Positions 38,601-47,088 of a stretch of 64,000 nt of DNA are shown piece after piece. The stretch is from NCBI GenBank assembly GCA_012959695.1, contig DUCS01000031.1:20538-84537 (forward strand). Reading direction: 5' to 3'. Every line of letters starts with the position of its first letter. Position 1 is the stretch's first letter. The position numbers and the translations under genes are program-made. The notes under the pieces are model-generated. The model did no database searches. It worked only from the letters and a program-made list of their open reading frames with translations, and was not told the origin of the DNA. The DNA comes from Cycloclasticus sp. GTDB lineage: Bacteria > Pseudomonadota > Gammaproteobacteria > Methylococcales > Cycloclasticaceae.

Positions 38601-39809
38601 TTATGTTGTTTTTGCCTCAGCAATAGCGTGGCCATTTAATGACAGCTCGAGCCCCATCTTATAAAAAGCATTCGCATCGTTTGTGTCGTCATCTAGCTGT
38701 TCATGTGCTTCGCCCAATAATAAATAAGCTTGGCTTGTTGCCTGAATTGAGAGGCTTTTATCAAGGTACATTTTAGCCTTGCCCCATAGTTTTTGTTGTA
38801 AGCAGAGTTTGGCAAGGGTGTTGAGCAATGTCGGACGGGTTTCTTGGCTTTTTAACCATTTTTCTAATTGATGAATCTTCTTATTGGTATCGATATTGAG
38901 TTGGCTATAAAGGCTTAATAAGGCGTCAGTTTGCTGGTTTTTAAGGCCTTTTAAAACTAATTCCTCGGCAATTTGGCTTTTGCCGGTTTTAATCAAATAC
39001 GATGTATAGGCGGCCAAGTAATCAGGGTTTAGCTTTTGTGTTTTATCCAACGCCTTCCAAATAGTATCTAATGCGGCTTTATCTTCGGTTGATGCACTGC
39101 TGAATAAATGAAGCAAGGTCTCATGCTCAATTGTTTGCCATTCGTCTTGAAGAATCTTTCGGTTGCTTTTTATGCTGGGGAGCAAGGTGTAAACAACGTG
39201 CCAATCGCCTAACTGTTGGAGCGTGTTCATTAGCAGTGTTAATACGATTGGGTGCTTTGGCGTTGCAGACTTCAATTGTTGAAGGGTTGCCAGCGCTTGT
39301 TCTAATTGTCCAGCTGCCAGTTGTAGTTTTGCACGGGTGAGGTGAATGGCATGAATTTGTTCAGGGAGTGCTTCACCGGCTTTAAACAGGTAGTCATCAC
39401 GGCGGTCATACGCGTTTTGAGACTGCGCTGCATGCGCAGCACTCAGGTAATTTAATAATGGCGTGTCGCTGTTTTTGGCATGTTTTACCAATAACCTTTC
39501 AGATTGCTGCCAATTACCTTCGGCGGAGTCTATTAAACCTTTATTAAGTGCTTTTGTAGCGTTGGCTTGCTTTCTTTTAGTGTTCCATTGCCCCAAGCTT
39601 TTAGGCGCGCGTTTGACGGTTAACAAGGTTCTTAACGTTATGTAAAAGGCGCTAAATGCAAACAATGTTATGAAAACGAGTACTGCAAGTGATGTTTCTA
39701 CGGACAGCGTGCCATAGCTTAATAGAGCGTAGCCCGGCTCTAAGTGAACTTGATAAGCCAACACGCTTGAAATAACAAGGGCGATAATGGTAATAAAAAT
39801 AAGCTTCAT
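38601..39809 (-). CDS. hemY: HemY protein, tetratricopeptide membrane protein
   Basis: A 402-residue protein of the proteobacterial HemY family, which is not the Bacillus protoporphyrinogen oxidase of the same name. Two N-terminal transmembrane helices (about residues 4-20 and 41-64) are followed by tetratricopeptide-like helical repeats rich in Leu/Ala/Gln. The biochemical role is unresolved; it is always linked with hemX behind hemCD. It follows hemX by eight bases. Confidence 0.88.
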   Translation of the reverse strand: MKLIFITIIALVISSVLAYQVHLEPGYALLSYGTLSVETSLAVLVFITLFAFSAFYITLRTLLTVKRAPKSLGQWNTKRKQANATKALNKGLIDSAEGNWQQSERLLVKHAKNSDTPLLNYLSAAHAAQSQNAYDRRDDYLFKAGEALPEQIHAIHLTRAKLQLAAGQLEQALATLQQLKSATPKHPIVLTLLMNTLQQLGDWHVVYTLLPSIKSNRKILQDEWQTIEHETLLHLFSSASTEDKAALDTIWKALDKTQKLNPDYLAAYTSYLIKTGKSQIAEELVLKGLKNQQTDALLSLYSQLNIDTNKKIHQLEKWLKSQETRPTLLNTLAKLCLQQKLWGKAKMYLDKSLSIQATSQAYLLLGEAHEQLDDDTNDANAFYKMGLELSLNGHAIAEAKTT

Positions 39810-39817
39810 AGTGATAC

Positions 39818-41056
39818 CTATAGTTTTAGGTCGCTAGGTTGCTCAGCAACGTTTGTGTTGGCGCTGGGTTTTTCGACGGCTGGTGGTTTGTCTGTTGTGA
39901 TGATGACCTTATCTGCTTTTTCGGCAGTTTTTTCTACCATAATTGGCGAAGTAATCGCTTGTTCTGAGATGCTTAAAATAGGTAAATTTCGAAGCATCTT
40001 AAGTGACAAAGCAATGGATGGCAGCTCAGCTTTTATCGGGGTGTCTTTAAGGACATTGAGTTGTTCTAATGCGGTTTTAACGGCCGGGTTGTTTGCGTCA
40101 AAATAATCGCCTAGCCAAGCCGCTGAAATAGCAATACTTCCGGTGTACAGAGTTTCATTTTTATTGACCAACGCTAGCCGTGCTGTTTCAAGTTTAAGCG
40201 CTAGGTTTTTTCGAATCAGTTCAACGCGTTCGGGCGTCATTAATGCAGTCATGGGTTTGTCATGTCGACGTACAACAATTAGTTTGCTGAAGTTTTCCCA
40301 GGCGTCGTTCAGTGTGTCTTGTATGTTGTCTGGAATGGGCGATGCGTCGCCTTTGCCAATCTCAGGTGCTTGGGCGGTACCTGCATGAGGGTCAGTCACC
40401 CCCATTTGCGCAATGGCGCTTTCTAGCGCAAGTAATTGCGATGAAATGCCGACGATATCAGGTAACTCGGTGCTTTTTAGCAGGTTGATTTCCTTGGCTA
40501 GTTGTTTACGCACAGGGAAGGTAATCGGGTCGCCATTTTCTTTCAGGCGCTGATCAGCTGCCTGTAACGCAGAGATGGCTGTGTCCACGTCTTCAGCCAA
40601 TAACAGTCGCATGTTAGCGACGCTGGCTAAATATTCAGCCTCAGCAATCAACCATTGCCGTCTATTTTTACCGACTTGTTTTTGTAATAAGGCGATTTTT
40701 TCGCTAGATTGCTGCTGTAGTGTCTCCAGTTGTTGAGACAAGTCACGGGTGTTAGCGTTTGATTGCTTCGAATTCGATTGTAAGTCTTGCGATAAGCCTG
40801 ATATTTTTGTGCCGGAAGAATGAGCGTCATTAACGAGCCCGCTAATTTGTTGTTTGAGTTGATTAAAGGCAACATAGCCCACACCTGTTGCAGCGATAAC
40901 TAAGACGATAGCCAACCAGCCAATACCGCCCCCTGTTTTTTGTTTAACGGGGTTGCTTGCAGTTTTTTTCGCGACGGCTTTTTTTGTAGCGACTGGGGCT
41001 TGCTTAGAGGCTTGCTCGTCTTTTTTAGTGCTGCTGTTCTTTGCTTTATCTGTCAT
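39818..41056 (-). CDS. hemX: HemX, membrane protein of the hemCDXY operon
   Basis: A 412-residue HemX-family protein. A Lys/Ala-rich cytoplasmic N-terminus of about 45 residues precedes one transmembrane helix (GIGWLAIVLVIAATGVGYVAF). A coiled-coil stretch follows (QDLQSNSKQSNANTRDLSQQ, LETLQQQSSEKIALL). The family segment RRQWLIAEAEYLASVANMRLLL is clear. E. coli HemX was once called a uroporphyrinogen methylase, but this family has no SAM domain. It lies 119 bases downstream of hemD, with a possible promoter of its own. Confidence 0.88.
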   Translation of the reverse strand: MTDKAKNSSTKKDEQASKQAPVATKKAVAKKTASNPVKQKTGGGIGWLAIVLVIAATGVGYVAFNQLKQQISGLVNDAHSSGTKISGLSQDLQSNSKQSNANTRDLSQQLETLQQQSSEKIALLQKQVGKNRRQWLIAEAEYLASVANMRLLLAEDVDTAISALQAADQRLKENGDPITFPVRKQLAKEINLLKSTELPDIVGISSQLLALESAIAQMGVTDPHAGTAQAPEIGKGDASPIPDNIQDTLNDAWENFSKLIVVRRHDKPMTALMTPERVELIRKNLALKLETARLALVNKNETLYTGSIAISAAWLGDYFDANNPAVKTALEQLNVLKDTPIKAELPSIALSLKMLRNLPILSISEQAITSPIMVEKTAEKADKVIITTDKPPAVEKPSANTNVAEQPSDLKL

Positions 41057-41137
41057 GACTTCAATATCCGTGGACGTTAAAACGTGTGCTTAAATACATC
41101 ATCGAGCCTTACTTTAAATAAGACACAGTAAAACTAT

Positions 41138-41166
41138 AGTATAGCGTTGAAGGTGTCTATATTGAA
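41138..41166 (-). promoter_or_regulatory. Possible promoter for hemX-hemY
   Basis: On the minus strand TTCAAT (41166-41161) and TATACT (41143-41138) are separated by 17 bases, about 82 bases before the hemX start. It sits in the widest gap of the hem operon and may allow hemXY to be expressed apart from hemCD. Confidence 0.45.
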
Positions 41167-41175
41167 TTAAAAAAA

Positions 41176-41925
41176 TTAGTGACTTTCTTCATCGGTAATA
41201 GCTGCAACCAAACCCGCATCACTGGCATCTTTGCTGGTTAAGATGTGCTGGCAGCCAAGGCTTTTAGCGAATTGAGCAATGCGTTGGCTGAGGACAACGA
41301 ACGTACTTGCTTGCTTTAATTTTTTGGTTTGCGCGGGCAATAATAAGAATAAATTTTCTAATGCCAGTTGGCTGGTGATGGTGATGTAATGCAATACGTT
41401 ACTGGGTGCTATGGGGTTGTTGGCTGGCATTGCCCGTTTGTACACATCGACCGCGGTTACGTTAATGCCGCGTGCCGTGAGTTGTTTCTCAAGAAAATCT
41501 CGGCCGCCTTCACCTTTAATAATACTTACGTTATCTAAGCTGGGTAGCTGTTTAAGTAATTGTTCGGAATTAAACGGAGTTTGCGCTGTGATACGGGGTA
41601 TTAAGCCAATATTGAGCAGGGCGTTTGCGGTGCTTGGGCCGATAGCAATGATGCTTCCGTTGATCTCAGGCCATTGGGTGCTCAGCAGTTGGTGTGCGTG
41701 CGTCACAGCGTTTGCGCTAATAAATATAAGGTTATCGCTGCGAATGATGTTTTGTAAGGCGGCTGTCGCTTGAGGTGTGTTGCTGACGGCTTGAATGTCA
41801 ATGCTAGGGTAGCGAATAGCATGCAAACCATTTGCCGTTAGCTCAGCGCATAGCTTGTCGGCTTGATGGCTAGGCCGAGTGACTAAAACATTAATTAATG
41901 GGGCGTTGTTAGTCGGCACGGCCAT
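41176..41925 (-). CDS. hemD: Uroporphyrinogen-III synthase
   Basis: A 249-residue HemD that closes and inverts ring D of hydroxymethylbilane. The family is poorly conserved; here [43 protein letters not shown] and [17 protein letters not shown] mark the two alpha/beta domains. The ATG at 41925 is preferred over one ten codons earlier. It overlaps the hemC end by 17 bases, consistent with the pathway order of the two products. Confidence 0.9.
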   Translation of the reverse strand: MAVPTNNAPLINVLVTRPSHQADKLCAELTANGLHAIRYPSIDIQAVSNTPQATAALQNIIRSDNLIFISANAVTHAHQLLSTQWPEINGSIIAIGPSTANALLNIGLIPRITAQTPFNSEQLLKQLPSLDNVSIIKGEGGRDFLEKQLTARGINVTAVDVYKRAMPANNPIAPSNVLHYITITSQLALENLFLLLPAQTKKLKQASTFVVLSQRIAQFAKSLGCQHILTSKDASDAGLVAAITDEESH

Positions 41926-42838
41926 ACAATTTATCGAGAATATTTTTTGCGCCACCGGCTAATAACCGCTCGGCCACGGTGATGCCAATTTGCTCAGCAT
42001 CTTCTAGGGTACCTTCTAACTGTTCGGAAACGATTAAACTGCCATCGGGTTCAGCCACTAGGCCGTGCAAGCGTAACGTGCCATTTTTAATTTTCGCGTG
42101 ACCCGCAATCGGTGCTTGGCAGCCGCCTTCCAGCTTAAAATTCATGGCGCGTTCTGCGGTAATGCGGGTGGCGGTTGTACTGTCGTGTAAACACTCGATA
42201 AGCTGCTGTGTCGCGTCATCACCGGTACGGCACTCAATCCCGATAGCGCCTTGGCCGATAGCCGCTAACATGGTGCTAACCGGCAAGGCTGTTTTTATGC
42301 GGGCCTCGAAACCTAAGCGAATAAGCCCTGCAGCAGCTAAGATAATGGCATCGTAATCGCCATCATCCAGTTTTTGTAAGCGTGTGTTGACGTTGCCGCG
42401 AAGGGATTTGATGCGCAGGTCAGGCCTCATTTGCAGTAATTGGCATTGCCGCCTTAGACTAGATGTGCCAACAACGGCGCCTTGGGGTAGCGCATCAATG
42501 GTGTCAAACTGGTTAGATACAAATGCGTCGCGAGGATCTTCGCGTTCAAGTATGGCGCCAATTTCTAAGCCATCAGGTAGTTGCGCAGGCACGTCTTTCA
42601 TCGAATGCACAGCAATATCAGCGTCACCCTTTAGCATGCCTTGTTCGAGTTCTTTAACAAACAAGCCTTTGCCGCCAATTTTAGCCAAGGGCGTGTCTAA
42701 AATCTTATCGCCTTGGGTTATCATTTTCACCAGCTCAATATTGAGATGTGGGTGGTACTGTTTTAATTTAGCAGCAACGTGTTCTGCTTGCCATAAGGCC
42801 AATGGGCTGCGTCGAGTGGCAATTCTAATGAGTCGCAT
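41909..42838 (-). CDS. hemC: Hydroxymethylbilane synthase (porphobilinogen deaminase)
   Basis: A 309-residue HemC polymerising four porphobilinogens. [16 protein letters not shown] at the N-terminus, [18 protein letters not shown] with the catalytic Asp, [11 protein letters not shown] and the dipyrromethane-cofactor Cys in [13 protein letters not shown] are all intact. It lies 83 bases after algR and has an extended -10 promoter of its own. The algR-hemC linkage is known from Pseudomonas. Confidence 0.97.
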   Translation of the reverse strand: MRLIRIATRRSPLALWQAEHVAAKLKQYHPHLNIELVKMITQGDKILDTPLAKIGGKGLFVKELEQGMLKGDADIAVHSMKDVPAQLPDGLEIGAILEREDPRDAFVSNQFDTIDALPQGAVVGTSSLRRQCQLLQMRPDLRIKSLRGNVNTRLQKLDDGDYDAIILAAAGLIRLGFEARIKTALPVSTMLAAIGQGAIGIECRTGDDATQQLIECLHDSTTATRITAERAMNFKLEGGCQAPIAGHAKIKNGTLRLHGLVAEPDGSLIVSEQLEGTLEDAEQIGITVAERLLAGGAKNILDKLYGRAD

Positions 42839-42868
42839 ATGGCTTAACCGGTGTTTGAATAAGGCCGT

Positions 42869-42877
42869 ATTATAGCA
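42869..42877 (-). promoter_or_regulatory. Extended -10 promoter of hemC
   Basis: On the minus strand TGCTATAAT, an extended -10 element with a perfect TATAAT, lies 31 bases before the hemC ATG. No convincing -35 is seen, which extended -10 promoters can do without. Confidence 0.55.
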
Positions 42878-42921
42878 AGGGTTGAAAGAGCATTCTTACA
42901 ATGGCTTGTGAATTAATGCGC

Positions 42922-43650
42922 TTATGTCCGCAGGCGCTTATTAAGCGCCGGTTGATGCCGTTGGCTAATCGCCAGAGTTTCTTTTGTGCCGTGCAAATGA
43001 ATTTCTGATTGTCCATCGGCGGTTTTGCTAATCGCTTTTATGGCGCTGACGTTAATCAGCGCATTACGGTGTATTCTAAAAAAGACATCACTAAACTCTG
43101 TCTCTAATGCTTTAAGTGAGTCGACTAATAAAATAGCGCTATCAGTTGTGCTGGCTTGCACGTATTTGTGGTCCGCTTTAAAGTAAATAATGTCTTTAAC
43201 ATTCAATACTTCTAAGCCTTTATGCGTGTGCGCGCATAATACTTGTCGAGGTCGTTTTAATGGGGATGGTAAATTTATCTGTTGCTGCTCATTGATGGTT
43301 GCAACTTTTTCAATGCTCTGTTTTAAACGTTCTTTTTTAACCGGCTTTAGTAAGTAGTCAATGGCGTTTTTGTTAAAGGCTTCCAGCGCATATTCATCGT
43401 AAGCGGTGACAAAAATAATATGTGTTTTCAACTTGGCGTTGCGAATTTCAGCCGCTGCGTGTAAGCCATCCATTTTTGGCATGCGAATATCAAAAAACGC
43501 GATATGTGGCTGTAACTCGATGCATTGTTGAAGCGCTTGAAGGCCATTTTCGGCATCAGAATATACCTTAAACGTCGGGTCGATTTCTTCAACGAGGCGC
43601 TTTAGCCGTTGCCTAGCGAGGGGTTCATCATCAGCAATTAAAACATTCAT
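42922..43650 (-). CDS. algR: AlgR/LytTR-type response regulator
   Basis: A 242-residue regulator: receiver domain with acidic pocket LIADDEPLARQR and phospho-acceptor D54 (AFFDIRMPKMDG), then a LytTR DNA-binding domain from about residue 135 (YFKADHKYVQAS, FFRIHRNALINVSAI). Order, length and position before hemC match AlgR, which controls alginate, pili and virulence in Pseudomonas. Its start overlaps the algZ stop by four bases, so it is coupled to its kinase. Confidence 0.92.
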   Translation of the reverse strand: MNVLIADDEPLARQRLKRLVEEIDPTFKVYSDAENGLQALQQCIELQPHIAFFDIRMPKMDGLHAAAEIRNAKLKTHIIFVTAYDEYALEAFNKNAIDYLLKPVKKERLKQSIEKVATINEQQQINLPSPLKRPRQVLCAHTHKGLEVLNVKDIIYFKADHKYVQASTTDSAILLVDSLKALETEFSDVFFRIHRNALINVSAIKAISKTADGQSEIHLHGTKETLAISQRHQPALNKRLRT

Positions 43651-44402
43651 GGTTGGCTCGTTTGGTAAGGGAATTTGAGCAAGGTTTGGAATTCCAATTC
43701 GCTGGAGCTGATGCTTAAACTGCTACGTTCTGGGAAACAACTTTGCATGCGTAAGCGTATGTTTTCAATCGCGATATGGTTGCTTGGTCGTGATGAAGCG
43801 CTCGGATCTGGGCTCATTGGGTTTTTGATAGTCAGGGTGATTTTATTATTGTCAAAATCCCCAGTAATGGCTAACTCACCGCCGTGCTCCGACGGTTCTA
43901 TGCCGTGATAAATGGCGTTTTCAATCAGTGGTTGAATACTTAATGGTGGAATTAACGCATCCTGCGGAATGTCGCTCAACGCCATGTTGATGCTGAGGCG
44001 TTTGCCCAAACGCGATTGTTCAATGTTTAAATACTGCCGCACCAACGAAAGCTCATCTTTGAAAGCTACGAGCCGTGCGCTTGTCTGCATATTCGCTCTA
44101 AATAATTCCGATAAATCCTCAGTCAATGACTCGGCTAACGGCGGGTCTATACGGGTTAAGCTGGCGATGGTGTTGAGGCTGTTAAATAGAAAATGTGGGC
44201 GAATACGTGCTTGTAAGGCATCTAGTTTTGCTTCCGCTTCTGCTTTGGTTTGTTTGCGCCATTGAAATTGAATGTATAAAAAACGCAATAACACAGCGCT
44301 AAAAATAATGCTGATACCGGTATTTCTTAAATAAATATTGATATTGCCTAACTCGTGGGTGGGGAAAGCTCTAGCTGAGGCAGTAGTGAGGTGATAAGCC
44401 AT
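43647..44402 (-). CDS. algZ: AlgZ/FimS sensor kinase, C-terminal part (frame-split gene)
   Basis: The catalytic half of an AlgZ-like LytS-family kinase. It contains a late membrane helix (NTGISIIFSAVLLRFLYI), the phospho-His region LQARIRPHFLFNSLNTIASL and the ATP-binding IQPLIENAIYHGIEP. The first 15 or so residues (MAYHLTTASARAFP) do not look like the family and read the membrane-domain sequence out of frame. Homology continues from the upstream frame at about 44355. A one-base loss in the C-rich run at 44351-44360 explains the split. Either the gene is mutated, or the assembly has an indel, or two polypeptides are made. Confidence 0.82.
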   Translation of the reverse strand: MAYHLTTASARAFPTHELGNINIYLRNTGISIIFSAVLLRFLYIQFQWRKQTKAEAEAKLDALQARIRPHFLFNSLNTIASLTRIDPPLAESLTEDLSELFRANMQTSARLVAFKDELSLVRQYLNIEQSRLGKRLSINMALSDIPQDALIPPLSIQPLIENAIYHGIEPSEHGGELAITGDFDNNKITLTIKNPMSPDPSASSRPSNHIAIENIRLRMQSCFPERSSLSISSSELEFQTLLKFPYQTSQP

Positions 44403-44716
44403 GTCATCAGCAGGGTCGTTATGTTGATGCTGAAAAACATAAACAGGCTGATATTAATCGCTGGCCAGCTGTTTATCTGTTGCTTAAAGGTACAAAAAAC
44501 ACCAGCGCAAATAAAGGCAACCCATAAAATAAACAACGCGTTTAGGCTCAGGGCATTCCAGAAATCGCCGGACAAGAAGCTGGTGTTTAATGCTAGGGTG
44601 ATGGCTAATAATTGCGAAATAAGCGTGAGGTATAGAACATTTTTCGCGCGACACATGTCGGGTAGAAAGTATTGCTCATTTGTCAGAGAACGTTTGTCCA
44701 TGCTGTGCGCGCCCAT
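44348..44716 (-). CDS. algZ: AlgZ/FimS sensor kinase, N-terminal membrane part (frame-split gene)
   Basis: A 122-residue fragment with the AlgZ opening (FLPDMCRAKNVLYLTLISQLLAI) and four hydrophobic helices, ending at a TAG just after LELSPPTS. The next residues of the family, HELGNINIYLRN, are found one base back in the neighbouring frame, where the kinase part continues. It overlaps that part by 55 bases. A second ATG five codons on is an alternative start. The fragment alone cannot signal. Confidence 0.75.
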   Translation of the reverse strand: MGAHSMDKRSLTNEQYFLPDMCRAKNVLYLTLISQLLAITLALNTSFLSGDFWNALSLNALFILWVAFICAGVFCTFKQQINSWPAINISLFMFFSINITTLLMTWLITSLLPQLELSPPTS

Positions 44717-44790
44717 TCGTTTCTTATTGCCGTAAATTAAGCTAATCTTAAGTGATATACTAAGCGAAAATTCACTTTTCTCCGTAAATC

Positions 44791-46188
44791 ATGTCACAAG
44801 ATAAACAAAATAAGCTTTGGGGTGGTCGTTTCACGCAAAGTACAGACGCCTTTGTACAGGCGTTTACCGCGTCCGTAGAGTTTGATCAACGCCTTGCACC
44901 TTACGATATTCAAGGCTCTGTTGCCCATGCAAAAATGTTAACGCATGTGGGGATATTAACCGAGCAAGAATGCACTCAAATCATCGATGGTTTGGCCGAT
45001 ATTTTAAACAGTATCGAAGCCGGTGAGTTTGAGTGGTCAATTGCGCTGGAAGACGTGCACATGAACATTGAGGCGGCTTTAACAGAACGCATTGGTGTTG
45101 CCGGTAAAAAGGTGCACACCGGTCGCTCGCGTAATGATCAGGTTGCGACTGATATCCGTTTGTTTATGCGTGATCAGTTAGAGTTGATTCAATCCGAACT
45201 AACGAGGTTACAGACTGGCCTTGTGGGGTTGGCGAGTAAGAATGCAGATACCATTATGCCAGGGTTTACTCATTTACAAGTGGCACAACCGGTTACTTTT
45301 GGGCATCATCTGTTGGCTTGGTTTGAAATGCTGAAGCGTGATTCTGAACGGTTTACCGATTGTGCAAAGCGCGTCAATGTCATGCCCTTAGGCTCAGCTG
45401 CATTGGCCGGTACAAGTTACCCTATTGACCGGATGATGACGGCGGATTTATTGGGTTTTTCGCGCCCTTGCGCTAACTCGTTAGATGGAGTCAGTGATCG
45501 AGATTTCGCGATTGAATTTTGCGCCGCCTCGGCGTTGTTAATGACCCACCTATCACGTTTTTCAGAAGAAATTGTTTTGTGGACCAGCGCGCAATTTAAC
45601 TTCATTCATTTGCCTGATGCGTTTTGTACCGGCTCATCTATCATGCCGCAAAAGAAAAACCCAGATGTGCCTGAATTGGTGCGCGGTAAAACGGGTCGCG
45701 TTAATGGTAACTTGGTGGCATTATTAACGCTGATGAAATCGCAGCCTTTGGCGTATAACAAAGATAACCAAGAAGATAAAGAGCCCTTATTCGACACAGT
45801 GGATACGGTGCTTGGTTCATTGCGTGCGTTTGCCGACATGGTGCCGAATATTGAGCCAGTGAAAGAATCGATGTTAAAAGCGGCCAAACAAGGTTTTTCA
45901 ACGGCAACGGATTTAGCAGACTACCTCGTTGGTAAAGGCATTCCCTTTCGGGATGCGCACGAAGTGGTTGGCCTAGCGGTACGTTTGGGTACAGAAACAG
46001 GTCGCGACTTATCTGAGTTATCGTTGGAAGAGCTGCAAAGCTTCTCAGGCGACATTACCGAGGATGTATTTGAGGTGTTAACCTTAGAAGGTTCAGTGTC
46101 GGCACGCGACCATATTGGTGGTACCGCGCCAAATCAAGTTCGCTTAGCCGTTTCGGAAGCTAAAAAGTTTTTGGCAGAAAAAAGCTAA
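44791..46188 (+). CDS. argH: Argininosuccinate lyase
   Basis: A 465-residue ArgH splitting argininosuccinate into arginine and fumarate. The fumarase-superfamily signature [16 protein letters not shown], the N-terminal [36 protein letters not shown] and [17 protein letters not shown] are all present. It is divergent from algZ, the same arrangement as in Pseudomonas (argH-algZ-algR-hemC). Confidence 0.97.
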   Translation: MSQDKQNKLWGGRFTQSTDAFVQAFTASVEFDQRLAPYDIQGSVAHAKMLTHVGILTEQECTQIIDGLADILNSIEAGEFEWSIALEDVHMNIEAALTERIGVAGKKVHTGRSRNDQVATDIRLFMRDQLELIQSELTRLQTGLVGLASKNADTIMPGFTHLQVAQPVTFGHHLLAWFEMLKRDSERFTDCAKRVNVMPLGSAALAGTSYPIDRMMTADLLGFSRPCANSLDGVSDRDFAIEFCAASALLMTHLSRFSEEIVLWTSAQFNFIHLPDAFCTGSSIMPQKKNPDVPELVRGKTGRVNGNLVALLTLMKSQPLAYNKDNQEDKEPLFDTVDTVLGSLRAFADMVPNIEPVKESMLKAAKQGFSTATDLADYLVGKGIPFRDAHEVVGLAVRLGTETGRDLSELSLEELQSFSGDITEDVFEVLTLEGSVSARDHIGGTAPNQVRLAVSEAKKFLAEKS

Positions 46189-46281
46189 AGCGACAAAATT
46201 TGGAGCTTTTGGGTATAAAAACTCAACATTATTCAAAAAATAGGCAATACTTAGAGTGCGTTTATAATGTGTTGCTAAAGC

Positions 46282-47085
46282 ATGTTTGATTCGTTATCAG
46301 GGGGCTGGGGACAACAAGCGCTAGAAGTCGCTGACTTTGGCGCGTTGATATTGGACAATCAGAAAATCCAATGGTTAAACCCTTATTTATTGTCGCTGCT
46401 TGAGTTGAAAGAAAGCAATGTAGCGGGCAGTGTTATTTCAAAAAATGACCGCTTATCGAGCCTATTGTTAGGCACGGACAACCCATTCCTTGTTGCCACC
46501 AAAAACGGTAAGGAAACGTGGTTGCGGCGCGAACACATCAAAACACCCGTGCACGATATTTATTTTTTTCATGATTGTAGCGATTTGGTCATCATTGGCA
46601 ATGAATGCCGACGTTTGCAACATGATTTAACGGATTTAAATCCTACAGATCCCGTCACAGGCATGATGCATACAGATGTCATTATGCAATTACTCGATGG
46701 ACACATAAGTCGCAGCCGTCGTTATGATAATGCGTTATCTTTATTGAGAATTAGCTACTCATTCCCAGACGGTATGGATACGCATTTATTCTCGCGTTGC
46801 ATACAACGAATAGCGCTTTTTTTAAAGGATCAATTGCGTTGGGCGGACCAAATCGGCATGTCTGATAAGACCACGTTCTTAGTCATTCTGCCGGAAACGA
46901 ATTATGACGCGGCGGCTTCTTTATTAAGGAAATTTAATGAAGAGCCGCATTTGGCGCTTTTCGCTAAAGGCGATGGTCGCCCTCTTTCCTTCTCTGTTGG
47001 TTTAACGGAATGGTCAAAAGGCGATACCACTAAAAAAATGCTACAAAATATTCGACAGGATGTTGATTTAACAATGATGATCTAG
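46282..47085 (+). CDS. Degenerate GGDEF-domain protein with a PAS-like N-terminus
   Basis: A 267-residue cytoplasmic protein. Residues 10-105 look like a PAS-type sensor (DFGALILDNQKIQWLNPYLLSLLEL). From about 121 a GGDEF-like fold begins (NPTDPVTGMMHTDVIMQLLDGHISRSRRYDNALSLLRI). At the catalytic loop the sequence reads RWADQIGMSDKTTFLVILPET, so DKTTF stands where GGDEF should be. It cannot make cyclic di-GMP by the usual mechanism and may be a nucleotide receptor or purely structural. It ends three bases before the adenylate cyclase ATG, so the two are probably one operon. A TATAAT at 46263-46268 may be its -10. Confidence 0.75.
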   Translation: MFDSLSGGWGQQALEVADFGALILDNQKIQWLNPYLLSLLELKESNVAGSVISKNDRLSSLLLGTDNPFLVATKNGKETWLRREHIKTPVHDIYFFHDCSDLVIIGNECRRLQHDLTDLNPTDPVTGMMHTDVIMQLLDGHISRSRRYDNALSLLRISYSFPDGMDTHLFSRCIQRIALFLKDQLRWADQIGMSDKTTFLVILPETNYDAAASLLRKFNEEPHLALFAKGDGRPLSFSVGLTEWSKGDTTKKMLQNIRQDVDLTMMI

Positions 47086-47088
47086 CGA

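Noticed and set aside
44348..44402. algZ as two genuine, translationally coupled genes
   Set aside because: The ATG at 44402 has no ribosome site, and the first residues from it read membrane-domain DNA out of frame, while family homology crosses frames mid-overlap.
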